Source: Bin5 sp022827195 (lineage in GTDB: Bacteria; Chloroflexota; Anaerolineae; Caldilineales; Caldilineaceae). Taken from it: 64,000 bases of DNA. The stretch lies in assembly GCA_965208275.1 (NCBI GenBank), contig OZ242331.1, positions 1,674,001 through 1,738,000 on the forward strand, read 5' to 3'. The notes under the pieces are model-generated. The model did no database searches. It had not been told where the DNA came from and saw nothing but the letters and a program-made list of their open reading frames with translations. The stretch's first letter is position 1. Each line of letters begins with the position of its first letter. Shown here piece by piece: positions 35,604-43,620 of this stretch. The translations under genes and the position numbers were made by a program.

Positions 35604-36374
35604 CTACGGCATTGAAGCCGGCGTAAGATCGGGCGAGCAGAGATAGCAGATGATCGCTTCGACGTCCAGAGATGCCGCGAGCGAGCCGACGTAACCGGGG
35701 GGCAGGGGAAGCGGGTAGACTTGCCACGCATCGGGACCCTCTTCAAGGTGAATGTCCGGTGGACGACGACAAGGGGCGGTCGGTCTGGAGGTTGGGGCCG
35801 CGGAATGGAACTGAAGGCCACTGCCCTTGCCCTTGGCGACGGCCTCTTTCTCGGTCCAAGAACGAAAGAATGCGTCTGCATTCCCAAGATGGGGATGGGC
35901 CACGGCTTGCCCGATTCCGCTACCGGCGTGGCCGACGCCGGCGATCTCTGCAGCCTCGAAACAGGGTCGAATTCGCTCGACGTCAACGCCGATTGGACTG
36001 CCGCAGCAGACAGCGAGAACAGCCAATTCCGCTGAATCGGAAAGGTTAAACGAGAGCGGAGGCTCGCGAGATTGATCCAGAGAGGGTTTTCCTTGCGGGC
36101 CGTAACGAAACCGGATTTCATGCGGACGCTGGTCCAGGTAGCGGCCCAGGATCTGCCGCATCATCCCTCGGCGCGAGATGAAGTTGCGTGCGACGCAGTG
36201 CGAACGGAAGCGGCGGACGCGCCGCCATTCGTCGTCGGACAGCGTTTCTTCGAGTTCTGACAGCTTTTGTTCCTCCACTGTCAAGAGCCAAGACCAGAGG
36301 TGAACAACCCCTTCGGCGGGAAAGCCGGGCTTTCCTTCAGACGGGGGTCTAGAGGTCCATATAGTCGCCCTCAC
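35604..36374 (-). CDS. 4'-phosphopantetheinyl transferase (Sfp type)
   Basis: Transfers the phosphopantetheine arm of CoA to carrier proteins. The 256-residue protein has VVHLWSWLLTVEEQ, SDDEWRRVRRFRSHCVARNF, FRYGPQGKPSL, FNLSDSAELAVLA, the Mg-binding GVDVERIRP and FFRSWTEKEAVAKGKGSGL. The frame is open upstream through cruG, but GTG at 36374 overlaps the cruG stop (GTGA) and has GGAGGG ten bases before it. It is the last gene of the carotenoid operon, an unusual position. The segment between DVE and W..KEA is long and diverged. Confidence 0.87.
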   Translation of the reverse strand: MRATIWTSRPPSEGKPGFPAEGVVHLWSWLLTVEEQKLSELEETLSDDEWRRVRRFRSHCVARNFISRRGMMRQILGRYLDQRPHEIRFRYGPQGKPSLDQSREPPLSFNLSDSAELAVLAVCCGSPIGVDVERIRPCFEAAEIAGVGHAGSGIGQAVAHPHLGNADAFFRSWTEKEAVAKGKGSGLQFHSAAPTSRPTAPCRRPPDIHLEEGPDAWQVYPLPLPPGYVGSLAASLDVEAIICYLCSPDLTPASMP

Positions 36375-37498
36375 GCGACCGCCCTCCGCCCCTTCCACAA
36401 AGGCCCTCCATACCTCAACTGCCACCACAGTGCCTGCCCGGCGATGCAGGTCATCACGAGGACCGAGGCGGGAAGCCACAAGGCATCCGTCACCCGCTGC
36501 CCGGTGCGCCAGGCGGAAAAGCCGCGCACGGAGATTCCGGCAAAGATAAGTAAGGTAGGCCACCACGGGTGGCCTGGAACGCCGGCGCCGGCGAATCCAG
36601 ACACAAGAAAGACCCAAGGTGCGAGGAAAGTGAGCCAGTGAAATGTGGTTGCTGCCATCAAGCCGGGAGGGCCTCCGAAACCTGCCAGGATGTTTTTGGC
36701 AAAGCCTTCCCGCACGGACTGCCAGTCGCAGTACATGCGGCATGTGACGAGACCGCCAGCCTCGGCCATGCGCAGGCGCAGCCCGGCTCTTTTGGTAAGG
36801 CGGGCGAGCCCGACATCCTCAAGGACGTTGTCCCGCACGACGGCGTGCCCACCGACCTGGTTGTAAGCCTGTCGACGGAACGCGATGCACTGTCCGTTGG
36901 CTGCGGCTAGCTGCGGGAAGGGCAGATGGTGAACGCCATAAACTGGCAGATAGGCGTGAATCGCGTAGGCGATGAGAGGAACGCACAGCCTCTCGCTCCA
37001 CGTCTCAGTGCGCTGCGTCGGGAAAACTGCGAGCAGATCAGCACCGCGCCGGTCCATTTCGCATAGTAGGACATTGATCGCTGTCTCGTGCCAGCCCACG
37101 TCGGCGTCGCAGAAGATGAGTAACTCTTCCTTGGCTTGTGCAGCCAGCTGCTGACAGGCCCATGCCTTGCCCAGCCAGCCCGGAGGGGGTGGACTGCCCT
37201 GCAGGACACGCAGGCGGCGGTCGCCTGCCGCGCACTCCTGGACCGCCAAAGCAGTTCCATCCTCAGATTGATCGTCCAAAACGAGCATCTCAAAATGTGG
37301 ATGGGTCTGGCGCAGGAGATCTCGAATTGTTCCTGCAATTTTGCTCGCCTCGTTACGCGCCGGAATCAGCACGGATACCCTGGAGAACGTGTGCGCGTCT
37401 GTCTTCCGCAAGACTGGGAGGGCCAGCCAGTTCAGGAGCGAGATCGCCGTCATCGCAGCTAGCCCGCCAGTGACAATGAGCATGAGGAGAATGATCAT
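36371..37498 (-). CDS. cruG: Family 2 glycosyltransferase, probable carotenoid glycosyltransferase (CruG-like)
   Basis: GT2 enzyme of 375 residues with an N-terminal helix, a cytoplasmic catalytic domain and C-terminal helices. Motifs are VSVLIPARNEASKIAGT, LDDQSEDGTA, LIFCDADVGW with the DxD-like acidic pair, and DNVLEDVGLARLTKRAG. CruG glycosylates the 2'-hydroxyl in myxol-type carotenoids and is usually next to cruF, as here with only plsY between. The substrate is inferred from context. The ATG overlaps the plsY stop (TGATG), and its own stop overlaps the PPTase start. Confidence 0.8.
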   Translation of the reverse strand: MIILLMLIVTGGLAAMTAISLLNWLALPVLRKTDAHTFSRVSVLIPARNEASKIAGTIRDLLRQTHPHFEMLVLDDQSEDGTALAVQECAAGDRRLRVLQGSPPPPGWLGKAWACQQLAAQAKEELLIFCDADVGWHETAINVLLCEMDRRGADLLAVFPTQRTETWSERLCVPLIAYAIHAYLPVYGVHHLPFPQLAAANGQCIAFRRQAYNQVGGHAVVRDNVLEDVGLARLTKRAGLRLRMAEAGGLVTCRMYCDWQSVREGFAKNILAGFGGPPGLMAATTFHWLTFLAPWVFLVSGFAGAGVPGHPWWPTLLIFAGISVRGFSAWRTGQRVTDALWLPASVLVMTCIAGQALWWQLRYGGPLWKGRRAVA

Positions 37499-38082
37499 CA
37501 GCGAGTCCAAGGCTTCAGCCCTGGCCGGCACTTCAAGTCCTGGCGGTGCTTCCAGGCGAGAATCAGGAAGTTGCCCAACCAGACTGACAGAGAGGCCTCT
37601 CCGGCGTCGAAGGCAACCAGAAAGGCCAGGAGCCCGCACAATGTGAGCATCACTGCCCAGCCGTCGATGGTGAGCAGAAGGTATGCGGCCAGCAGCAGTC
37701 CTCCAAGCAGCAGAAGAGTCGGCCAGCCTGTAAGGCCTCCCCAGACGCCGAATGTGACGGCAACCGCTTTGCCGCCACGAAAGCCAAGAAAAACGGTAAA
37801 GGCATGTCCCACAATTGCCGCAAGGGCGACTGCTGTCAATGGCCAGATTCCCAATTGGCCGTAGTTACGGGCAAGAACAATGGGAAGCAGTCCCTTTAGC
37901 GCATCAAGGAGGATGACGACAATGCCCAGTACGGTTCCCCCGGCACGGATGACGTTGGTGCCGCCGGGGTTGCCATCGCCGAATCGGCGGATCTCCGCGC
38001 GCAAGAACAGGCGGCCCAACCACACTGAAAAGGGAATGCTACCGCAGAGATAGGCGCCCGCGATCCAGAGTCCAAAACTCAT
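37498..38082 (-). CDS. plsY: Glycerol-3-phosphate acyltransferase PlsY-like protein
   Basis: Polytopic membrane enzyme of 194 residues. PlsY transfers acyl groups from acyl phosphate to glycerol-3-phosphate. Typical signatures are LCGSIPFSVWLGR, FGDGNPGGTNVIRAGG, IVGHAFTVFLGFRGGKAVA and a C-terminal helix pair. The GGK loop reads FRGGKAVA instead of FKGGKGVA. It overlaps cruF (ATGA) and cruG (TGATG), so it is translated with carotenoid enzymes. It may supply phospholipid or acylate a carotenoid glycoside (speculative). Confidence 0.88.
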   Translation of the reverse strand: MSFGLWIAGAYLCGSIPFSVWLGRLFLRAEIRRFGDGNPGGTNVIRAGGTVLGIVVILLDALKGLLPIVLARNYGQLGIWPLTAVALAAIVGHAFTVFLGFRGGKAVAVTFGVWGGLTGWPTLLLLGGLLLAAYLLLTIDGWAVMLTLCGLLAFLVAFDAGEASLSVWLGNFLILAWKHRQDLKCRPGLKPWTR

Positions 38083-38903
38083 GCCGGTGTCGCAAGAAGC
38101 TTGTGCCAGGCGATGGCAACGAAGATTCCCATGCCCAGAAATCCAGTGGCGGCTGCTCCCGGAAGCCGGAAGAACAGACCGAGGCCGACTGCTTCCAACA
38201 TCCACACCAGCGAATACACGAGCAGAAGGGACTCGACGGGCAGCGGGTCGAGCAGGACCGTTGCCTCCAAGACTAGTGTGATGCAGAATGCTGTCAAGGT
38301 CCAGCCGGCGAAGTTCAAGAGGGGGACGCCGAAATAGATGCCCGGGCTGTCCCACTGCCACAACTGCCAGGAAACCATTTGTGGGTCAAGGTACAGGTCC
38401 CAGACTGTCATGGCCAGTCCGGATACCAGCGAATGCGCCGCGATCCCATGCCAGGAACGTCCGCATGTGGTTCTTCGGCATCGCGTCATTGCTTTGCCGA
38501 CAGCCCATGCGGGAGGCAGCATCATCAGCCAGGCCGCGGGAATGTGGGCCGGAACGCCTCCAATCTGGGGTTGCAGCGCGCTGGTGTAGGCGTAGGCTCC
38601 GAATGGCAGACCGGTCCGGACTCCTGCGTATTCCACGATCCACGTCGTGGCGGCAACGAACATGCCGACGCCAAAGACTCTTGGGGCGTTCCAGGCAGTG
38701 GTGAGCAGGCCCAGCACGAGCCCGACTTGGGCCATCGTCGCAAAAGTCAGCGTCAGCGCCAGCACGGGCGGGCTGCCGAAGCGCAGGAAAGCGGGCGTGA
38801 GAATCATGAGAACCAGCCACAGCAAGAGCAGCACGCGGTTGACGGGCCCTAACTGCCGCTGCAGATTCGTGAAGACCTCAGCAGTTCGAAAAGAGGCAAT
38901 CAT
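38079..38903 (-). CDS. cruF: Carotenoid 1',2'-hydratase, CruF family
   Basis: Integral membrane protein of 274 residues from the DUF422/CruF family, which adds water at C-1',2' of carotenoid psi-ends. Signatures are WIVEYAGVRTGLPFGAYAYT, VWDLYLDPQMVSWQLWQWDS and GIYFGVPLLNFAGWTLTAF, with the acidic residues considered important for hydration. The frame is open upstream to 39092, but ATG at 38903 follows the previous gene's stop by 28 bases and matches the family start. Together with crtB and the lycopene cyclase gene it defines the pigment pathway. Confidence 0.88.
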   Translation of the reverse strand: MIASFRTAEVFTNLQRQLGPVNRVLLLLWLVLMILTPAFLRFGSPPVLALTLTFATMAQVGLVLGLLTTAWNAPRVFGVGMFVAATTWIVEYAGVRTGLPFGAYAYTSALQPQIGGVPAHIPAAWLMMLPPAWAVGKAMTRCRRTTCGRSWHGIAAHSLVSGLAMTVWDLYLDPQMVSWQLWQWDSPGIYFGVPLLNFAGWTLTAFCITLVLEATVLLDPLPVESLLLVYSLVWMLEAVGLGLFFRLPGAAATGFLGMGIFVAIAWHKLLATPA

Positions 38904-38931
38904 CTCATGGCTTGGCAGGGACACAGACCGG

Positions 38932-39690
38932 TCAGGAGCAAATGTCGCCAGAGCCGAACAGAGCGGCCAGCAGACGTACAAGCCAATTGCATTGGGGCGT
39001 GCTTTCTTCTGCTGCATCCGGGATTGGCTGCGACTCGTTAACTTCTGCGCCCTCGCTTTCGGGCTGAGCTGGGTAGTCGGGCGACTGTTCAACGGGCGTC
39101 CAGTACGCCTTCAACTTGCGAGAAAAGTCCGAGTCGCCGCCCGGCACTTCTCGCTGACCCACGACCAGAGTGTACCGGCCGACCGAACCCTCCGAGTGCC
39201 AAACAACCACAAGGACTTCGCCATTCACGGGAAAGGTAATCTTCTCGCGCTGCCTCCTCCAATAGGCCGTGCGACTGAAGGGTTCGAAGAAGACGGTCGC
39301 CTCGGCCGGTTCTATCAGAATTGCCCCCATCCGGTTTGAAGCGAGGGGCTGCGCGGCTTCGGGGAGTTCAGAGAGCTCGCTGTTGTCCAGGCCGGCGGAA
39401 AGGACGCCAATGTGGGGGGCGAAGCGGTCTTGACCGGGAATCTGGGGGATCGTCAAACCAATCTCTATTGTCTGACCGGCCGTGACGGTAAAAGCGAAGA
39501 AATCTACGTCATCGGGCCGGTCCAAGGTCGAGTAGAGAGCCGTCGAAATGACCGGATCGCGGACTCGCATCGGCGACGACGCGGTGGAATCCGGATTCTC
39601 GAAGAAGGGCTGGTGCGCAAGGACTATGCGCATTGAAACGACCATGCACAGCAGCGCAAGCAGCGTAGAGATTGCACTTTTCAGGATCAT
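38932..39690 (-). CDS. Secreted protein with PPC-like beta domain
   Basis: 252 residues. It begins with a signal peptide (ILKSAISTLLALLCMVV, cleavage near VLAHQ). The mature part resembles a bacterial pre-peptidase C-terminal (PPC) beta domain: DRPDDVDFFAFTVTAGQTIE and a later VLVVVWHSEGSVGRYTLVVG strand pair. A polar acidic tail ends in CNWLVRLLAALFGSGDICS. ATG at 39690 overlaps the cyclase stop (ATGA), so it belongs to the operon. Function in a carotenoid context is unknown. Confidence 0.72.
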   Translation of the reverse strand: MILKSAISTLLALLCMVVSMRIVLAHQPFFENPDSTASSPMRVRDPVISTALYSTLDRPDDVDFFAFTVTAGQTIEIGLTIPQIPGQDRFAPHIGVLSAGLDNSELSELPEAAQPLASNRMGAILIEPAEATVFFEPFSRTAYWRRQREKITFPVNGEVLVVVWHSEGSVGRYTLVVGQREVPGGDSDFSRKLKAYWTPVEQSPDYPAQPESEGAEVNESQPIPDAAEESTPQCNWLVRLLAALFGSGDICS

Positions 39691-40487
39691 TTGGCTTCCC
39701 ATACGGTTCTTCCTTTGAACAGGGGCCGTCCGGCGCGCTCGTGACTGAACCGTGATAGCATTAGCGTCACCCCAAAGATGACCATGGCCGTTGTCAGAAG
39801 AAAGAAGAGCATCTCTTCGACTGGCAGAACGCCGCCGACCAGAATGCCTGACGACTGCAGTGGGCTTATCGTCCATGTGCCGGCGCGAATTGCAATGGCG
39901 TCAGCGATCGAGAAGTAGGCGACGGCCGGAATCAGCGTCGTGAAAATGTGCGCGCGGTAGTGCCAGAGAATGTCAGCCCCAAAACTGAGTTGAATTGCTA
40001 ACGGGACCGCGGCCCAGACCAACTCCAGGCCGAGATAGGTGCCTGCGACTTGCCGGCTCGCCAAAAGGTAGGCACCGAGTCCCCCCACCAGGCCGACCAG
40101 CAGAGTCGACCACAATCGGAAATACGGACGCGGAAGCAGTTCAGGTCCGTTGCGCCCCGTCAGCCGGGCCGCCAACAGAGTCCAGAGTCCGACGAGTATG
40201 GTCTGAGCGACGAAAAAGAGATACTCCTCCAGTGGGACAAATCCAATCACAAGACCGCTCACAAGGGCCTTGTCGTACCACCAGACCTGCGTGGCTACCA
40301 GGTAGTTATCCCAAGGAGTCGTATAAAGAACTGCCAAGACCGCGTGGCCGGCCAAAACCGGCAAAACCGGCCATGCGCGAAGCGAAGATGGTACCGGCAT
40401 TCCACGGTTTTGCAAGGTTCGCGTGAATGCGGCTGTCACCAGCAAAGGAACAAGCAAGAATAGGGCAAGAAAGGCCGAATAGGTCAT
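39687..40487 (-). CDS. crtY: Lycopene cyclase, fused CrtYc-CrtYd type
   Basis: Membrane protein of 266 residues made of two homologous halves of the heterodimer-type lycopene cyclase domain. Each half carries the acidic motif: VPLEEYLFF in the first and LPVEEMLFF in the second. The first half also has TPWDNYLVATQVWWYD. The fusion of c and d subunits is known in archaea and some bacteria. It would cyclise one or both ends of lycopene; with CruF in the operon, a monocyclic gamma-carotene backbone is most likely. Start ATG at 40487, 55 bp after the carH stop. Confidence 0.9.
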   Translation of the reverse strand: MTYSAFLALFLLVPLLVTAAFTRTLQNRGMPVPSSLRAWPVLPVLAGHAVLAVLYTTPWDNYLVATQVWWYDKALVSGLVIGFVPLEEYLFFVAQTILVGLWTLLAARLTGRNGPELLPRPYFRLWSTLLVGLVGGLGAYLLASRQVAGTYLGLELVWAAVPLAIQLSFGADILWHYRAHIFTTLIPAVAYFSIADAIAIRAGTWTISPLQSSGILVGGVLPVEEMLFFLLTTAMVIFGVTLMLSRFSHERAGRPLFKGRTVWEAK

Positions 40488-40542
40488 GCAGGGCCCTTGG
40501 AGAGAGTCGTCCATTTCGACTCGCGGGCTTGAGAGAACAGTA

Positions 40543-41940
40543 TCATTCGCCCTGGGCGAGACCGTATTCGGCGTCTACAGCGCGCTCTCTTTTCGAGCGC
40601 ACATGCTCAAGAAAAGTGTCCAACATCTCTGCAATGGGGTTTCCCAATCGGCCTTGAACCGAGATAACGGCCGACCGATAAGCAGTGAGGAATCTCTCGA
40701 GCATGTAGATTGGAACATTTCTGTGTTGAAGAAGCGCGCACAGCCAGTCGGCGTCTATCGCGAGCAACGACAGGTCCCCGAGCCGCAGCGCGGCGATGAT
40801 GTTTCTGGAGAGGAAAGAGTCCACCTGCGCCAACGTTTCCTGTATCTCGTAGGTGGAGATCAACCCCGTCCTGACCTGAGCCAAAATAAGAGGGCGTTTT
40901 GAGAAGAAGTCGGTGAGGGCGGCTTCGTACGTTCCTGAAGGGCCACGGTTAGCCGGTGGCGGTGGGCTCGACAGCAGGTGCTCAATCGCGCCGACCGCCT
41001 CCAGGAGGTTGGTCCCAAGAAAGTGGCCAGGTATGCGGGCCCGAACTGATTCCGACGCGTTAAAGATTCTTCCGCCGAAGGCGACCGGCACGCCCTGTTT
41101 CAGAATCACTTCGCTCATTTCGAGCAGTTTTCCGGCCGAATGCAGTTGCTGCGCCGACAGGACGACCAGGTCGGTTCGTGTCTTCTGGACTGTCTTCTCC
41201 AATTCATTCAGCGGGACGTTGCCTCCCAAATTGACGATGCTGAACCCCCTGCGTCTCAGAAAGAGCTGCAGAATCGCGAGCCCCATCGTGTGATGCTCTT
41301 CAGGTGGACAGGCCAGAAGCAGCTGGCCGGTCCGGTGTGCAGGTGGAGATGCGCCCAGCAGGATCTCGATCCGCTGCATGGCGAGTCCCGTGGCATAGTG
41401 TACCTGGTGCACGGCGGCACGGCAGGCGTGCCAATCTTCTCCCAGCTGGCGCAGAGCGTGACATAGCAGTTCAAGACAGACCGACTCCACTGAAAATCGT
41501 GCAAAAGCCTGGCTCAGCGTCTGAATGGCAGCGTTTTCGTCGAAAGCAAGGCAAGCGGCCAGCCAATCTGAACGCGCGGCCGCGACCTGAAGTCTATCGT
41601 CCTCGCGCATCTCCACGTCGGAAAGCGACTCTTCAAATGGCCTTCCACCGAATTGGAGCAGATCCGGGGTCTCTCCTGGAACCTGGATTGGGTCTCGACC
41701 TGCGTTCACGATTGAGTGCCAGCGCGCAGCAGCGCGGCTGATGCTGAGTCCTTCCGATTTCCGCCGCTTCAGCCAGTGCAGCGTCTCAATATCTCGCCGC
41801 GAATAGACGCGATGTCCACCGGCGCTGCGCTCAGGACGCGGAATGCCGTATCGCCGTTCCCAGGCGCGCAACGTCTCCGGCTTGATGCCGGTTTCCTGCA
41901 CCACTGCCTTGAGGTTGAATGTGGGATCTTGTCCGCTCAT
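40543..41940 (-). CDS. carH: MerR-family B12-dependent photoreceptor regulator (CarH/LitR-like)
   Basis: 465 residues. The MerR DNA-binding domain is at residues 7-75 (NLKAVVQETGIKPETLRAWE; RYGIPRPERSAGGHRVYSRR). A helical bundle follows, then a cobalamin domain (PPEEHHTMGLAIL, with ExHxxG supplying lower ligand H217; NLGGNVPLNEL). In CarH the bundle motif is W-x9-EH; here W170-H171 and H181 are kept but the Glu is Val180. About 110 residues beyond the cobalamin domain (after PPANRGPSG) are extra. CarH represses carotenoid genes in the dark and releases DNA on adenosylcobalamin photolysis. Here it heads the operon it probably controls. Confidence 0.87.
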   Translation of the reverse strand: MSGQDPTFNLKAVVQETGIKPETLRAWERRYGIPRPERSAGGHRVYSRRDIETLHWLKRRKSEGLSISRAAARWHSIVNAGRDPIQVPGETPDLLQFGGRPFEESLSDVEMREDDRLQVAAARSDWLAACLAFDENAAIQTLSQAFARFSVESVCLELLCHALRQLGEDWHACRAAVHQVHYATGLAMQRIEILLGASPPAHRTGQLLLACPPEEHHTMGLAILQLFLRRRGFSIVNLGGNVPLNELEKTVQKTRTDLVVLSAQQLHSAGKLLEMSEVILKQGVPVAFGGRIFNASESVRARIPGHFLGTNLLEAVGAIEHLLSSPPPPANRGPSGTYEAALTDFFSKRPLILAQVRTGLISTYEIQETLAQVDSFLSRNIIAALRLGDLSLLAIDADWLCALLQHRNVPIYMLERFLTAYRSAVISVQGRLGNPIAEMLDTFLEHVRSKRERAVDAEYGLAQGE

Positions 41941-42589
41941 AGAGCCTCGTTTTCGCCAATTCTGCACAACAAGCAGAGCAAAGTCACCTGATTATACCGG
42001 ATTTGTTAAGCTCTTGTCCAGTATTCTGCACAGTTTGCTTGCCCGAAGGGGACATTGAGCGCGTATGCCCGTGTGTTTGCCCCGGCGGGCTGCAGCCGCG
42101 CAGGCCTATAGTGCCCCAACTCTCGCGCCTGAAACCCTTCTCCACTCTGGGCCAACCCTGTTCAAGCCCGACCGGGTGCCGTCTCGACCCACTGCACTTG
42201 CCCCGAATCGGTCGATATTTGGCGCGAATCAATCGGGGCTCTGCATCAGTCTCAAGCAGATAGGGTTTTCGTTTGCGCCGTCGGCCGACCGTGCTGTATA
42301 CTTCCTGGTAACTCGCACAGTCGCATTTGCAGTACCAGCAGTTGCGAATCCACGGGAGCAGTACCTGCCAGGAGGTCCGCTCCCTCGACCCCGTTCGCTG
42401 GATGGACCGCCAAGAGCGGGTTCAAACGACCCTGCAGCACTGGCATCAGGTCTTGAACCGGGAGTCAAATCTCTAGTTTCAAAGAGTTTGCACCAAGAAA
42501 GCCCCCTTTCGCCCCCCCGGCACTCTCACATCTGAATCCCCCTATAGTGGACTCGGATATCCCCGTTGGGTTCGATTCGACATCTCGCC
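41941..42589. other. Divergent regulatory region, carH / MarR gene
   Basis: About 650 bp with no convincing gene on either strand. The carH-proximal 100 bp holds the promoter and repeats described separately, including ATTCTGCACA at 41959-41968 repeated exactly at 42023-42032. The rest shows open frames without ribosome sites or recognisable domains. Confidence 0.55.
41991..42020 (-). promoter_or_regulatory. Promoter of carotenoid operon overlapping TGTnnAG repeats
   Basis: On the minus strand TGGACA (42015-42020), an 18-bp spacer and a perfect TATAAT (41991-41996) give a start near 41984, about 45 bp before carH. On the plus strand TGTTAAG (42004), TGTCCAG (42015) and TGCACAG (42027) recur 11-12 bp apart, covering the -35 box as expected for tandem MerR/CarH sites. 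Confidence 0.65.
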
Positions 42590-43123
42590 ATGCCAAACAA
42601 TCTGAAAAGGGATTCGTTCAGGCCTGCTTCCGAACAGGAAACCTTCCCCACCGATCTCGGCACCTGCGCTATCACGCTGGTAAAGGCAGCCTCGAAAGGC
42701 GTCGACGAGATCGTTGCGCCCTTTGATCTCAGTTCACTCCACTTCGCGGTGCTGCGGCGATTCCTGCACAAGGATCGCTGGACAAGCACCGAACTGCTCC
42801 AGCTGATTCCGGTTGGGGCTCCTCGCATGAGCCGCCTCGTGGCCAAGTTGGTCGATGACCGGTTTCTACGCCGCCGCCGGCTCCGCAACGATCGCCAAGT
42901 CGTCGTACTTTCCCTGACCGATGAGGGAAGGAGATTGACCAACGACATCGATAAGCGCATGAGGGAGCTCGAAGATGTTTTGACCGATGGCGTAACGGAC
43001 GACGACATGGCTACCTTCTTTCGCGTCACCCAGAGAATCCTGACAAACGAGGCCGCCAGGTCGCATGTCCAACCGGTCAGGCGCCGGCCAGCATCTCGTT
43101 TGGACGACCTACCGGCACGGTAG
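42590..43123 (+). CDS. MarR-family transcriptional regulator
   Basis: 177 residues with the winged helix of the MarR family. The first helices are at LSSLHFAVLRRFLHKDRWTS, the recognition helix region is VGAPRMSRLVAKLVDDRFLR and the wing is RRRLRNDRQVVVLSLTDEGR. A basic tail follows. It sits between the carH operon and crtB and is transcribed toward crtB, making it a candidate second regulator of pigment genes. The ligand is unknown. ATG at 42590 was preferred to a TTG at 42566. Confidence 0.82.
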   Translation: MPNNLKRDSFRPASEQETFPTDLGTCAITLVKAASKGVDEIVAPFDLSSLHFAVLRRFLHKDRWTSTELLQLIPVGAPRMSRLVAKLVDDRFLRRRRLRNDRQVVVLSLTDEGRRLTNDIDKRMRELEDVLTDGVTDDDMATFFRVTQRILTNEAARSHVQPVRRRPASRLDDLPAR

Positions 43124-43508
43124 TCCAGGCATCGTTGGGCTATTTGTTTTTCAGCCGACCCTTCAAAATGAAGAGTTGCGGGGCGCCTGAACGGCACCGG
43201 AGAACTCGCGCCAGCTGCCAACTCTTGCGGCCCGCCTCCACGTAATCTTCTGCCACCGATTTCGGCCTCGCCAAGCATCCCTTCGGCGCGAGTTTAGCGC
43301 CAGATCTCTTTCCTCATGAACTGCAGGCTATAGGCAAGACGGCAGCAATGCCCGACTGGGCAGACTGGTGAACGCGCTTCAGTTGTGATACGTTTCCCTA
43401 CTGCACTGAGTCGATGCCCACGTCCATGTACCAAGTGGAGGGTCAGGCGCGGGCTCATGGTCAAGCGCCTCGGATTTTACAAAAGTTGGGCACAAACTCT
43501 AAAATATA

Positions 43509-43538
43509 TTGACACGACCGGACGCGATGGTGTACTCT
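43509..43538 (+). promoter_or_regulatory. Candidate crtB promoter
   Basis: A perfect TTGACA (43509-43514) lies 18 bp from TACTCT (43533-43538), within an AT-rich stretch in a GC-rich region. The -10 match is weak, which would fit a regulated promoter. The dyad at 43544 lies at the predicted transcription start. Confidence 0.55.
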
Positions 43539-43543
43539 GTTAC

Positions 43544-43583
43544 TGACAGACGGGAGTCGACCGGTCTATACTCCCGACTGTCA
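43544..43583. repeat. 14-bp inverted repeat at crtB transcription start
   Basis: TGACAGACGGGAGT (43544-43557) and ACTCCCGACTGTCA (43570-43583) pair at 13 of 14 positions across a 12-bp spacer. It ends 37 bp before the crtB ATG. It could be an operator or a leader hairpin. Confidence 0.75.
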
Positions 43584-43620
43584 TCGGCGGTGTAGTTGAT
43601 CCAGGAGCAAGGATGCTCGC

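Larger units (their letters stand above)
43124..43620. other. Intergenic region before crtB
   Basis: About 500 bp without a gene. The first half has weak inverted repeats (CTTCA-AAA-TGAAG near 43162; AAGAGTTG...CAACTCTT). The last 120 bp hold the crtB promoter and a long dyad, described separately. Confidence 0.5.

Noticed and set aside
36375..36743. Upstream extension of the phosphopantetheinyl transferase frame
   Set aside because: It is a shadow of cruG in another frame; GTG at 36374 has a ribosome site and a GTGA overlap.
37639..38361. Longer upstream starts for cruG and plsY
   Set aside because: The extensions lie inside the neighbouring genes; family homology and start/stop overlaps support the shorter forms.
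42065..42535. 156-residue open frame between carH and the MarR gene
   Set aside because: No ribosome site, Pro/Arg/Ser-rich product and no domain; lies in a regulatory region.
42563..42590. T-arm-like GGTTCGATTCGA before the MarR gene
   Set aside because: No acceptor, D or anticodon stems can be built around it, so it is not a tRNA.
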